From positions 12,896,001 to 12,960,000 of the forward strand of contig CM114275.1 of NCBI GenBank assembly GCA_050084515.1: a stretch of DNA of 64,000 bases, written 5' to 3'. The DNA comes from Blasia pusilla (Eukaryota > Marchantiophyta > Marchantiopsida > Blasiales). The notes beneath the pieces were generated by a model, which had not been told where the DNA came from, did no database searches, and saw only the letters and a list, made by a program, of their open reading frames with translations. This document shows positions 12,556 through 23,789 of the stretch, one piece after another. The first letter of the stretch is position 1; each line of letters begins with the position of its first letter. A program made the translations under genes and the position numbers.

Positions 12556-13400
12556 CCAAGAGATGGTAGGAGGTGACGCAAGTGCTTTGAGTTTGGGAGG
12601 ATGGACAAGTGCACATGGTGCTGCATTCTTTGTAATGAGCATTGCACGAGTCGTAAGACATGCTCACGAGGATTTTGGTCATTTTGGAGTCTAGAGTATA
12701 TATAGCTTGCTTTAAAGTCAATTTTAGTGATGTGTATGTACATTTATGTTCAACAATTTGTAGCCACATGCATAGGATGTGATAGGATGCGGGCATCATT
12801 TAATGCCTCAATACCACACTTGCATCCTTAATTTACCCATCAAGGGATTAGGGTATTGCTGGAGTTTAGACTTTGTAGGACCTTAACCATTGACAAGGTG
12901 TCATAGTCAATACATGTTTGTCATGGTTGAGCACTTTTCCAAGTGGATTAAGTTTATAGCAATGTTGGATAGGTTAAGTGAGGGAGTGACTTATGCATTT
13001 TTTGATGTAGTGCTTAGTCATTTTGATATACCAATGGAGGTGTTGACAGACCATGGTCTTCAGTTTAGGGATTACTTTCAAGCCTTGTATGATCATTAGC
13101 TAATAGATCACCATAAAACTTCTCAAGATCATCAGTAGGCAGATGGTTTGGTAGAGAGAGTAGTGTAGATAATGAAGAGAGGATTATGCAAGTATGGGCT
13201 ATAGAGAAGACACTTAGTAAACATGTTCTCGACTCGTTGAGCTTTTTCAGAGGTTCATGCCTATGGCATTTGAGAATCTAGCTATGTTTTAGCATCGCAA
13301 TACTTTGAGGTATGTGACTACGCATGGAGAAGGCTATCCACTAGGGATACAATCATTCCATCTTGGAAATTATGTCCCTCTACAGCAAACAACATAAAAA
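12556..13400 (+). pseudogene. Gypsy integrase remnant (copy A)
   Basis: Starts with an integrase zinc-binding segment (RHAHEDFGHFGV in one frame near 12,655, matching the His-His half). The core follows: a match to WSLDFVGPL at about 12,857 holds the first catalytic Asp region, then an open stretch 12,890-13,096 with VMVEHFSKWIKF and VLTDHGLQF, the second Asp. Further matches continue to MAFENLA and HRNTLRYVT near 13,300. Stops and at least two frame changes make it inactive. The same order and wording recur at 28,609-29,390. Integrase would insert element cDNA into the genome in the nucleus. Confidence 0.8.
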
Positions 13401-13584
13401 AAATTTGGATATAACCACGAGATGCACGTACTATATATTCTACGACTCAAGATATGTTACCTTCTTGAGTCCTTTTTTTAGACGGTTATAATGGAACTGT
13501 TGGAAAGATCGTGTACGTAATTATGCATTATGTAATCTAATGAATGTGGATGGGGTCATTGATCCAAGCTTCGCAGGTATTCTT

Positions 13585-13735
13585 GAAGGCTTAAGATATA
13601 TATTATGTGGGTTTGCTTGAGAAGTAGTCACAATGCTAGTCTGTGATGGGTGTTCTTGAGAATGCATATATCGTGTTTGACCTTGCCTCTTGACTGCGTT
13701 CCTCAAGGACGTTGGCTTTGTTCTAGATGTACATA
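13585..13735 (+). pseudogene. PHD finger at the 3' end of gypsy pol (copy A)
   Basis: Reads YILCGFA, then MLVCDGCS, a 1-2 base frame change, HISCLTLPLDCVPQGRW, then LCSRC. This follows the Cys4-His-Cys3 pattern of a PHD finger, with only the first Cys changed to Tyr. PHD fingers bind histone tails, so the likely role was to guide integration or tether the element to chromatin, as chromodomains do in chromoviruses. That role is inferred. The same finger follows the integrase at 29,511-29,660. Confidence 0.65.
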
Positions 13736-13902
13736 ATAAGTGTGATAGTTAGATTGCTAGATGAATCTTGATTTTATGGATTACAGGAAGGTGACTAATG
13801 ATGGGGTGACATATATAGCGACTGAGCTTCTAATCTAAGCACCAAAAAGGTTCATAGCATTCAGACTTATTTTGTAGGCTATTTGGAGATAGAGGGATCT
13901 AA

Positions 13903-14640
13903 CCACTAGGGGGATGATATGGGTTGTGCATTCGTTCATGTGTAGATATGTTAGGATTCATAGTTAGATGGAGCTTGGATTTGTGTGCATGAATGCCAAT
14001 GTCTTTTGGTAGCGATGTCTATTTGCATGATTATTGTGATGGTAGATGAGACGTAGGTCTAGGCCCTAAAGAGCTCTCGTGCTTCCCTATTTTGAGATGT
14101 CATATTTGACATCCTCTTAGGAGGTGACCTACAAGCGTAGGTCTCTCTTCCCTTTATGAGAAGTGGCAACCTTTGAGAGGTTGATCCTCTCATCCTTTGT
14201 GTTGAGTCACTTGCGCTTACAGGGTTTGAGGGTTAATTGGCAATTAAGTAGTAGTTGGTCTTATGAAAGGCCTATGTGTGTAGTTGTTAGGGAGTTGGTA
14301 CCTTGTATATTCCAGGTCGTTGGTGACCTCTTAGGAGGAAGTTACCTGTGAGTACAAGTCACCGATGGAGGTCCTCAAGAGGGATATACCTTGGATGAAG
14401 CTCATTTAGATCTCATCTTCTTAGATAAAACCAATGTTGGGATCCATGATGTAATGCAGCTTCCATATATTTACCCTAGGTTTTCTCTTGAAGAATGGGC
14501 TAGGATTGATCAGAGATATTTACATATATTGAGAGTTCATTCCACAGTATCTCTTATTGCTATCCTAGTGTGTATCATTGAGTGGATGTGTGGATGAGGC
14601 ATAGCTAATTATAGATTTCATCAAGATCATATTTTATATT
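13903..14640 (+). repeat. Polypurine tract and 3' LTR of the gypsy element
   Basis: A purine-rich CTAGGGGGATGATATGGG (about 13,905) precedes the LTR, as needed to prime plus-strand synthesis. The body from about 14,034 to 14,625 is collinear with the 5' LTR. About 80 bp at 13,943-14,020 recurs at 14,665-14,745 just past the LTR end. Confidence 0.65.
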
Positions 14641-14749
14641 GGGGTTGTCTAGTCATTAATGTTTAGATATGTTAGGATTCATAGTTAGATGGATCTTAGA
14701 TTTGTGTGCATGAGATCCAATGTATGTTGATAGCGATGTCATTTTCACG

Positions 14750-15755
14750 ACACACATTAAACCCCTTGCAAGACCAAATCGATTCAACTTGGAAATAAGA
14801 GGTAGCTTGTGTTGTTGAACGCAGAACACAATAGACTTGCTATAAAATTTCCCAAGGTTGTCCACAACCTAAATCTTCCATCTTATTTTTCTACATATGG
14901 TTTAGCATCCCATCATGCAATTCGCAACTTCTTTTTTCATATATGGTAATCAAAAAGTTGAATGACATAAATATAGTTGAGTGTCAATGATTCTCAGAGA
15001 ATGCTAGAAAAATTAAATTGGTGCAAATTATCTCCAACATAAGTTTTTGAAGTGAATCAAGTCCTTTAGTGATTAGTTGGTTAAAAGACCAAGGTTGTAC
15101 GTGCACAAAGTATGTCCATATGACAAACTTATGTGTAGGGGAAAAATCTTCTACATCCCATATCTCCTCAACCCCTACCAAGATAATTCCATCTTCTAGG
15201 ACAAATGATAACTAGAATATCATAAAAAAAGAAATTAACACACAATTGCAAATTGGCCTAATTTCCAAAAAGTGTCAAAAATTAACTACTTGTAATTATG
15301 ATTGTGGAGGAAGTCCACATACAAGTTACAAGTTGATGCTCAAAAAAATGGATGATGAAAATCACTAGCATCTATAAAGTGAAAAGAGATCATCCTCAAT
15401 GTCCCATCCCATTTCATATTTCTTTTTCATATTGCCAATTGTTTCCATGAATAGATAAATTAATGATTAAGCTATTATTGTGTCTCATAATTTGAAGTAT
15501 TATGCACAAATCACATAGAGAATCTAGGTGCCCTAAATATCATTTGAGTCATTTAGTAGTTTTTATTCATTCTCATTAAGAATTGATAAGAACATGCAAA
15601 ACACACACCACTAAATCTCAAGAAAAATTATTGTGTACAAAGCGGAAGAGTGAGAATGTGCATCAAGAGCATGAATTAGACTCATATTTGATCTTCCATT
15701 TTGTATTAGGGGAAATAATTTGGCATTATAAAGGGATGGGATTGCAAGGTTGCAC
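14750..15755. other. AT-rich stretch with no recognised feature
   Basis: Short ORFs on both strands only, none with a recognisable domain. Confidence 0.5.
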
Positions 15756-15759
15756 GGAA

Positions 15760-16320
15760 ATGAACATTCTGTCTAGGTATCCGCGGCATGCGTCCAAGCC
15801 TACCCACCAAGCCCGTAGTGGGCACCCGGGTTGGCCGAGCCCCTAATGGTTTTGTGGCCCGCGTAGGGCCCACAATTGGCGGGTTGGGGCCCTAGTTCGC
15901 CCTACTGGGCGGGCTCACGAGCCTAAACGCAGAGCCCGCCTTGTGCACGTGGGCCTTGCGCGGGCTTGGCCGTGGGCCACAAAATTGGTGCGCGCTCGGA
16001 CAGCCCAAGCACCCTAAGCCCTGGCCGAGCCCGCACCGGTTTTATGGCCCGCATAGGGCCCACACATGGTGGATTAGGGCCATACTCGGCGGACTCGTGA
16101 GCCTAAACCCTAAACTCTGAGCCCCCCATGTACGCGCGGGCCAGATCGTGGCCCACAAAATTGGTGCGGGCTTGGCCAGCCCGAGTGCCCGCGACGGGCT
16201 TGGCTGGCTAAGGGGACAAGCTTGGATCTAGGCCACGCATATCCGTGCCCGCATGGACATAAGTCCACGGACATAGACTTTTCCGCGGACTGTCCATGTC
16301 CTACCCAGTGGGGTTGGGTA
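15760..16320 (-). repeat. GC-rich dispersed repeat, copy 2 (inverse)
   Basis: Dense in GCCCGC and GGGCCCAC. It holds two diverged tandem units about 190 bp apart, each starting GGCCGAGCCC (15,834 and 16,023) and running through GGCCCGC..AGGGCCCACA. The motif ATAAGTCCACGGACA near 16,258 is the inverse of the start motif of copy 1, so this copy points the other way. Confidence 0.6.
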
Positions 16321-16324
16321 TCTA

Positions 16325-17635
16325 AATTAATGATAGCACACCGATTAGTAAATATTCATAATTAATTTCATGTGGCGAGAAAAAAAAAATTTCAAAAATA
16401 TATATAGATCAATGTAAATCCAAATTTGAATAAATATATATATGTATATATAGGGATGTAATTAATTATTAACGTCATGTTGGATTCTAATTTTGACACT
16501 TGTGGATGATGGAATTTGTCCAATTGGGTTTAGGATTGGATGGGAATGGTTGAAGTCAAGGGTAGTTTGAAATAACATAATAAACGTAGGTGGAGAAAAC
16601 GCTCTAGAAGTTGTGTTTTTTCTTAAATTTTATTTGAGTAAAGAGAGACAGATACTAAACAAAAATCTGGTATAAAGAGTTTCCGTGCGACAATTTGGGA
16701 GAGACCATAGGTCGAGTGTAGCAGGTCAATGATGATTTGCTGAGGAGTAGAGTAAACTACAAGAGCAGGTTTTCTCTTTGTTTGGTGACTTATAATTTGG
16801 AGATTTCAAGTATATGGCACAATTACTTTCAGAGAGTTAGAAGAAGGAAATCGATGACATTCTCCAAAAAACATTTACTCACGATTTTTTACCTACCAAA
16901 TTCTTTCTTTCTTTTAAAAAAATAAGACCAAAATTTTTGAAAACAAAAGTCAGGTTTGCCTATATTGACTACCTCTGTACAGTAGAGAGAGGGGGAGTTG
17001 ATGACGCTAGGCATTGGTAGTTCATCTCTCCCATCTTGCTACCAAATTTTGGTTCCTATTTGACATCTGAAAATGGGAGACGATTTGGTGTCTACACCCG
17101 ACGCACGTCTATGTGGCACTCAAACCTCACTCCTAGCTCTCAAGCACCCCTTCAAAGCTTAATACATTTCATGTTTCCAACTCATAACACTACCTCGTAC
17201 CTTGCACATCTTGTACATCTAGCTTTAAGGCACACTTTCAACATATGGCAAGTGCTTAGAAAAACATTCTAATAGTTAAATATTTGGAAAAAGAAATCAA
17301 AGTTTGATATTCAAAATTTCTTGCAACTTGTTTGAAATTCATTCAAACGTTAAATTTTTCTTTATGCACAATTTCCCCAAATAGGATTCAGTGCATCATA
17401 ATTTCTCATGAATGTATTGATAATTATTTCTCTCTCATTCCTTCATTTTATTTGGGTACAGGGGAGCAAACGTACAATGAGGCGCAACTAGAGGCAGCCA
17501 AGGCACGAGAGGGAAGATACCATGCCATATCATATAGCCAAAAAAAGGGCTCAACATACCCTTTGTTTGAATTCACTCTATGGTTCCTATAGTGAAGTAT
17601 TTTTGTTTATAGTGGATTTTGTAGATTGGATATAT
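16325..17635. other. AT-rich stretch with no recognised feature
   Basis: Contains ATAT microsatellite-like runs near 16,430 and only short ORFs without known domains. Confidence 0.5.
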
Positions 17636-17639
17636 CTTG

Positions 17640-18480
17640 CTGGATAGGAATATTCCCATATATGGAGTTTTGGGCCCATATTTAATCTTGCTCTAGGAAG
17701 GGGATAGACTCATGTGTGGGGGCTCGATCCCACATATCGGCTCTCTATATCACACCACTTACCTACACCAAAGTGATGCAGTTCCAACGTACCTCGGCTT
17801 CCCCCAACAATCGGTGGTTGGTTCAACACACTACAAGTGTGATCAAAGTTTGGATCCTCTTGGTTTGCGTTTGGCAAGCTCTTTAGTTGGGGTGAGAGGA
17901 TTGCCACTCACGATGTTGTATCGGATATCATATTCTATATTGCTTATGAGAGTGGCTTCCAAGTACAAAAAAAGCAGCACTACTTCATGTGTGATTCTCT
18001 CATTCGTGTTAATCTTTATATGACATAGGAGGCTGAGGTGGTGATAGCTGATGTTGTAGTGATGGATCCTACATGGGAGTTTGTACAAGTCGATGTGGCG
18101 GCACAAGGAAGATTGCTACAAGGAGCGGCGGCGGTGGTGAAAATGAATCATCTCTATAGTTGATTTCATGATGGATATTGATTTGTCCCTTAGCCATAGA
18201 CATGTATAGGGCTATGGGGGAGAGGTTTCACTCATTCCTTACGAATAACGCACGTCATTTCTATTGGAGAAATGTGTTTGTCTTTAGCTTCTACGATTCT
18301 TTGCAACAGATCTCCATAGCTTTGCAGTGTGCCAAAGCCAATAGATTTTTGAAGCAGGCTTAGGCCATGGGAGACATCTGTACTAGAGGCCCTCTTATTG
18401 ATAACCATGTTGATACTATCTACAACGTCGGTAGGTTTAACGAGTAGGGGAGACGCTCCCCTCGTTGCTTTCATTTGGGC
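17640..18480 (+). pseudogene. LINE 3' end: RT tail, knuckle and endonuclease region (fragment 1)
   Basis: The start (17,640-17,790) is nearly collinear with 28,480-28,605, the end of the RT body. It continues where that copy is cut: YLGFPQQS, then CDQSLDPLGLRL, the position of the Cys/His knuckle before the endonuclease, then in another frame ATHDVVSDIIFYIAYESGF and VVIADVVVMDPT, then PLAIDMYRAMGERFHSFL. I recognise this order from plant RT proteins of non-LTR elements with a C-terminal restriction-like endonuclease. Stops and frameshifts break it. It shows what the 26-28.6 kb copy lacks. Confidence 0.6.
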
Positions 18481-18523
18481 CAAGTGTGACCTTCACGTAC
18501 TCAACTCTTTAAATTTCCCCTCG

Positions 18524-18559
18524 TTTGTACTTTCGATTGATTCCCATCGAAAGTACAAA
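18524..18559. other. Perfect hairpin, 14-bp stem
   Basis: TTTGTACTTTCGAT and its exact reverse complement flank an 8-base loop. It follows the LINE fragment. It could be a chance foldback or an RNA hairpin; there is no U tract or gene context to call it a terminator. Confidence 0.5.
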
Positions 18560-18599
18560 AGGAGGCTTTCTTTTCCCTTCATTATTACAACGAATAGTG

Positions 18600-20400
18600 T
18601 GTTTATCGGTGTCCTAGAGTGACAAAGGTTTAATAGTGTGGAACTCGGGTAGGCAAGTAATGATACCCACAAGAGTGAGGGAACAAAATTGTACCGAATT
18701 CTCATTTCATCGGTTCTATCTCGTCCGCGGAAGGCGCCCGATTTTTCCACAGAAAAATAGAAAAAAGAAAAGAATTTCGAGAGAAATTCTAGGAGAATCT
18801 TGAATTAACAGTGAAAGCAAATGTTTCTTGTCGTATGATATTGATCTCCCCGTCCCCGTAATTATTAGGTTTGAGCTGCTAACCGACTTCCCCAGCTACA
18901 GTTCGGTCCAGCTTTTCGTTTTGAAGAAGCGAGAAAAAGCGGCAGAGCACATCAAGTACCGAGTGGACCCGATATAGCGCGGCCTCCGGAATCCGGATGA
19001 GGACGACTTGGGGAAGAGAAGCTATCCAAAAGCAGCGACTCGGGAAACTGTACCTCCGCCGTCACTGGGCTCGAACGGCAGCTCGTAAAGGGGTGCTAAT
19101 TATCAGTCCGGCCGCCGCGAGCTGACCGCGAAAGCCGCAGTGAATCCCGGTCACGTACGACAAACGGAGGGCCGGGGTTTGCCACAACGTCAACAATCAG
19201 AACGGAGAAAGCTTAGACGGTAGACCACCTTCGAAGTTCAAACCGCCTCAGCCGGACATAATACCTCCGTCCTTCCGTTAACTCTCCCAACCCCGCCCGG
19301 TCCTGGATCAGCGGTGTAAAGGCTTCGCGTTTCGTTTGTGTGGAGCCACAGTCGGAGGATTCAACGTGACAGCGTCACCTTCAAGGGGGCGGAGGTGCAG
19401 TGGGGCACCGACCAGCGCTTTATGTAAACTAGCTGCAAAGGCCAACCGGGAAGTTCTTTAAACTTTCACCTTTAAGATCTTTTCGTTAGGCCGAAACCGA
19501 ATGTTCGAATTTCGGTGTCGAAGAGTCTGGAGTTTCAATTTAGTTTAGGCCACTTTAGCTTTTAGATAGGGGAAGGTGCCCTTTTTTTTTTTCATGGGCG
19601 GTTTTGGCCCCGTGGGTTTTTGGCTCTTTATTCCCCCTCCTTTTATATGTCTGAGTTTCTGTCATGAGTTTTAATTGAAGTTTATTATTTTCTCTTTTAA
19701 TTCTTGCAAGAGAATTGTTTCTAGGAAAACATTGCCGTCTTCGTATGACCACTTGTGAGAATGAAAATTTACTACAATTGACATCTTTGGAGCACTAGTT
19801 CCTCTTTGCAGGGTTAAACTCTCAAAAACGTTCAAGAAAATTTTGGACTCGTATTAATGACGTTGTATTTGGGCATTAAAATGCTAGTCTCTTCATATTT
19901 TCATTGAAGTTCGTGGAATCCAACGAAGGTTGCTTAAAAAAGATACACTTATTTTTTATGAATGGTGTGAGCCGTTCAAGGAGGGGAATCTATCATTCCA
20001 ACAACAATTGAAATATATCCATAGTACTCCATAATCTTCTTTCGCGCGCGAAACAAACAATTCTATCCCTTTTCAATCAATTGATTACGAAAGGGATTGA
20101 TTGATTTCAAAAGGTTATCAAATCAACTTTTACAACATTTGCTCTGAGACAACCTCCAACATTAATCCAATGCGCCTACGTTCGCATGTTGATGTAAGAG
20201 CGGATGATTGGCTTACTTCAAAGCCACTAAAAATACATTTCATGTCCTACAAAATATATTCTTAACAACTCAAAAACTATGCCTACACTTCCACATCCTT
20301 TTATTCTAGGTGTGTCTAATTATGTATGTGGTACATTCATGAAAAGGACATCCACAGTATCTGATGTGCACGTGATATAGAACAAATGGTGACCCATGGT
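18600..20400. other. No gene recognised; GC-rich core 18,720-19,480
   Basis: The centre is GC-rich with almost no ORF of note, then AT-rich from 19,500. It does not resemble rRNA or tRNA to my eye. It could be promoter or leader sequence of a lost gene, or an unknown repeat. Confidence 0.35.
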
Positions 20401-20403
20401 ATG

Positions 20404-20778
20404 ATCAGAGACACAAGAGCATTAATATCTTGTATTGCAAGGTATATCATTGGCTAAGAGCAACAACATGTTCTACATTCTACTACTCAACCATCCTCTC
20501 GTCAAGGAGTTGACCTTGTTCATATGTCCCAAGGAAACTTTCATCTATTGGGTGATATGATGGTTTCTAATCCAACACATTTTGATTGGGTGTATCGTGT
20601 TGCACAAACTAATAGTTCCACGGCCACTATCTCAACAAGAATAAAAAATTTAAGTTATGAGATAAGACATACAATCGATGGATTTATTCCTTTTGTAGCT
20701 GCTTTTTTTGGTCACTTACATGTATCTTTTGATACTTTCCAAAACAATTTCGCATCATTCCCTCAAGAATCATGAATC
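20404..20778 (+). pseudogene. LINE restriction-like endonuclease region (fragment 2)
   Basis: One frame reads RDTRALISCIARYIIG, a stop, then SSRQGVDLVHMSQ, GDMMVSNPTHFDWV and FIPFVAAFFGHLHVSFDTF. The order (Thr/Asp-helix, QGVDLV strand, D-x-MV-x-x-PT, then FIPF..FG.LH..FD.F) matches fragment 1 and the C-terminus of the same RT family. QGVDLV is the likely site of an Asp in a PD-(D/E)xK nuclease core. Only one stop breaks about 120 codons, but no RT lies upstream, so this is a 5'-truncated copy, the usual LINE outcome. Confidence 0.5.
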
Positions 20779-20980
20779 ATCAACTCGTCCCTTCTTCCAA
20801 TCCTTCTCTCTTCGTGGTCACTATTTATTATAGATAATCCATGTCGAAGGTAGTAATATACATTTTACAACATGCACTACTTTTTAATTGGCGTTGATAT
20901 ATTGCAGGAAAGTGGTCATGGCCACTCATCTTGTTGTCCATTCGCATTTCATCAACCTCTATATTTGTGTCATATTTATT

Positions 20981-21770
20981 TTAATCTTTTAATTTTGTAA
21001 CCGCACCAGTTGTAGGCACCGATGGTCGTGGAGGCACCATCGATGGTGTGTGTAATGCCTCCGACAATGTGAATGACTGTGGAACCCTGGTCTGGCGTCC
21101 ATCGGTCCCCTTCGGTGGGTCACTCTCAACTCCACCTCTCGATGGCTCAGTGCCTCTCACAGCACCCCGAGTTACCACTGCAGCCGCCTCGACCTGAGCT
21201 GCACTACACATAAATCCTATATTGGCAAGATCCTCATCCGGTCAGGGTAAGAGGTAGAAGCTGGAGCCACACTAGTTGCTCGCAGCTCCGTGCCTTCCCC
21301 GAGCTGCATCATCGTCATGGCAGCAATCCTCCGCTCCAACTGATCGATGAGTGAGAGAAGTGCCGGCTCTAGTGCTCCTACTCCATCTCCTCTGGCTGGT
21401 AGTGGTCCTCTACCACCACGTCCTGAAAGAACTCCCCGACCTCATCCAAGACGACTGCCCCCAGGCCCTTGGTCTACCTCTAGACGTGCCTCTCGACGAA
21501 GGTCAAAACATCTATCCCTAGTGTGACCATATCTGTGGCAATAGTCAGACTGGTACTATGGTGGGGCCATCCTCTAGGGCTCTTGAGCAATCGAGGCGCT
21601 CGTGGTCCTCTCCCATGTTGTGTGTAGTCTCTCTGCCTATGGGCCCCTCCACACGTCCAACAAGACAACATCGGTCCCTGCTGGGCAACATATGTAGGAA
21701 CGAGTCGTTGCCGCATAGGCTCACAGTACCCACCCTGCTCTTTGGGCACACTGGCCCGCTCCCGTGGTAC
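20981..21770 (-). pseudogene. Reverse-strand gypsy gag fragment with zinc knuckle
   Basis: On the minus strand a reading frame (21,749 down to 21,480) carries CWTCGGAHRQRDY, a C-x2-C-x3-H-x4-C knuckle with the last Cys changed to Tyr. It is followed by a helical segment (LERRIAAM, near 21,330) and a Gly/Pro/Ser-rich tail to 20,981. The order matches the gag of the 2.6-14.6 kb element. No pol follows. It abuts the small element at 21,773. Confidence 0.5.
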
Positions 21771-21772
21771 TA

Positions 21773-22337
21773 GGGATAGCTATTTTTAGGGGAAGAACCT
21801 TTTGGCTCTTCCCAACCCTAAGAGAGAAAGATGGCTTTCTTAAGCCATCTTTCTCATATAAAAATAAAGAGTAGTAAAAACGGCACACCCGGCCTAAAAC
21901 TCCACTCCTCAATCTACATCGGCATATTGAGCCTCGTCCACCCTACGCTATCAAGGAATCTGGACGCTAGCATCCTAGTCCTATCTCACACACATACAAG
22001 AGAGGTACTCCAATGGCCCAACATGAGAAAGATGGCTTAGGAAAGCCATCTTCCTCTCTTATATAGGGTTGGGAAGAGCCAAAAGGCTCTTTCCCTAAAA
22101 ATAGCTATTCCCTCGGTAATCTACGCGCATAGGTTATCAGGGGCGAGTGACCTGGTCAACAAGTCACCCGGCTGTGAAAGAACTCAACAAGAAAGTTGTC
22201 AGAAACGACGTTCCTGACACAATGGACCTATCCTCAACCTCATCTGACACTGTAGGACAAAGTTACAATCAAGATAGTCTGTTGGCTCCTACGCCCTGCA
22301 CGAAAGATCTCGGCCTATCGGCTACTCAGATGTGACA
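21773..22337 (+). mobile_element. Small non-coding element with inverted-repeat ends, copy 1
   Basis: Begins AGGGATAGCTATTTTTA. The inverse, TAAAAATAGCTATTCCCT, lies at 22,097-22,114, giving arms of roughly 80 bp (21,773-21,858 and 22,022-22,114). Each arm also folds on itself (GAGCCAAAAGGCTC; AAGATGGCTT..AAGCCATCTT). The stretch from about 21,862 to 22,337 is present in inverse orientation at 29,889-30,357. There is no coding capacity. It could be a MITE-like element or a TRIM-type retroelement; the shared core with the 46-kb foldback favours a common family. Confidence 0.65.
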
Positions 22338-22339
22338 GG

Positions 22340-23050
22340 GTTGTTTGCATTTCCCTTCCAACGTACAAAGAAAAATCACTTCAAATGGATAACAATGGAA
22401 TTCTTGAAAATTGAGAGGAAAATCATGATGGTTAAAAAAAGACACAATTATTTGAAAAAAAATAGACATAATTAAACACTAATCGGTAATGCTATATAAA
22501 AATATTCCAACAATGGAAAAGAAAGTTAAGAAATAAGATTTTTGGGAGAAAAATATTTTTGATAGAAAATAAAAATGAAAAAATCTTTTTCGGAAAATTA
22601 ACGCAAAATTCCTTGAAGGAAAAATGTTAAGAGAGATTTTGATGACTTGTTATCACCTCGGAAGTTGAAATGTGAAATCCTCTCCTATATGATAACAAAC
22701 TAGAATTTAACATCTAAATTTAATAATACTAATAATAATTTTAATTAAAATAAAATTTCCAAACATCGAGCAAAATGGAACTAGTTCCAAATCATTAAAT
22801 AAATAATTCCATTTAAAAAATGATTTGAATTTTTTTTGGAAAAATAGATTTGATATCCTTCTTATAGATATCAAACTAGCCACCTTGAGGATGGTTGCCT
22901 TGCTTGGGTGTGTAAGGTAGGGCAACATATAATAGGTCAAAGGGGTTTACACAAGGATCCCTTGGGGAACATCAGGTACCTTATCAAAATCAACACCAAA
23001 ACCTGTGCAACGTCTTCGCTAATTCTTCCTCGCAAAAGTTGCGAGTAAAT
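22340..23050. other. AT-rich stretch with no recognised feature
   Basis: Runs of A and T, only short ORFs, no repeat that I can match inside the window. Confidence 0.5.
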
Positions 23051-23059
23051 GGATCTCAC

Positions 23060-23760
23060 AAAAGTCACAACCCAATCCAACCCAACCCAAGTCTTATGCT
23101 TGCAAGGCTTGCTTAAGGTAGAACCCAGTTTGTGCACAGACAAAGTTTGTGTCCGTAGACTTAGGATGTTCCTAGAACAAACATGTCTATGCGGGCTTGG
23201 GTTCTCCTTGATCTGTAGCATGCCCATCCCCTAACGTAGGCCTGAGCTTGGATAGCTCACACCCATTCTAGCAACCCATTTCCTATTCCTACCACCTATT
23301 TTATAGCCCGCACTAATCTCACGCCTCGCTTGCAAAGCCCTGCATCGAGGGCCTTTGCAGTGTTCATGCGGGCTCAATGCAAGTCAAGCAAGGACTCGCG
23401 GGCTTGGGTTCTCCTTGATCTGTAGTATGCCCATCCCCTAAGGTAGGCCTGAGCTTGGCTAGCTCACACCCATTCTAGCAACCCATTGCCTATTCCTACC
23501 ACCCATTTTATAGCCCGCACTAATCTCACGCCTCGTTTGCAAAGGCCTGCATCGAGGGCCTTTGCAGTGTTCATGCGGCCTCAATGCAAGTCAAGCAAGG
23601 ACTCGGAGCCCTCACATCCATTCGATCCCTACATGCCTCCCTTAATCCCATTCTAAACCGGTTCCTATGTTCAAAGCGTGCGTAGGCAACGAGGATACCA
23701 AAAACACGGGGGCCTATTGGGCAGTTCTGGACAAACATGTCAATCCCATGCATAGATCGT
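23060..23760 (+). repeat. GC-rich dispersed repeat, copy 3, with internal 207-bp duplication
   Basis: Begins near GTGTCCGTAGACTTAGGATG and contains two almost identical 207-bp tandem units (23,191-23,397 and 23,398-23,604), each starting GCGGGCTTGGGTTCTCC. The end (about 23,745) resembles the end of copy 1. The near identity shows a recent duplication. Confidence 0.75.
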
Positions 23761-23765
23761 TTCCG

Positions 23766-23787
23766 TTTAGGGTTTAGGGTTTAGGGT
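23766..23787 (+). repeat. Interstitial telomere-type repeat, (TTTAGGG)3
   Basis: Three perfect TTTAGGG units at the outer edge of the GC-rich repeat. This is the common plant telomere unit. Three units can arise at break repair or by chance. Confidence 0.8.
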
Positions 23788-23789
23788 AG

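Larger units (their letters stand above)
2639..14640 (+). mobile_element. Decayed Ty3/gypsy LTR retrotransposon with nested CACTA element
   Basis: Related sequences at 2,639-3,175 and 13,918-14,640 behave as 5' and 3' LTRs. Between them, in Ty3/gypsy order, lie a zinc-knuckle gag remnant, reverse transcriptase, RNase H, integrase zinc-binding and core domains, a PHD finger and a purine-rich tract. All are broken by many stops and frameshifts. A CACTA element (8,689-12,552) is inserted between RNase H and integrase; without it the element is about 8.1 kb. The integrase-after-RNase-H order separates Ty3/gypsy from Ty1/copia. LTR divergence is visible by eye, so the insertion is old. I found no convincing target duplication or primer-binding site. 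Confidence 0.8.

Noticed and set aside
18720-19480. rRNA or organelle-derived insert
   Set aside because: GC-rich and ORF-poor, but no conserved rRNA or plastid motif was recognisable.
21773-22337. Cassandra-type TRIM with 5S sequence
   Set aside because: No 5S rRNA box A or box C words and no LTR pair around this copy.
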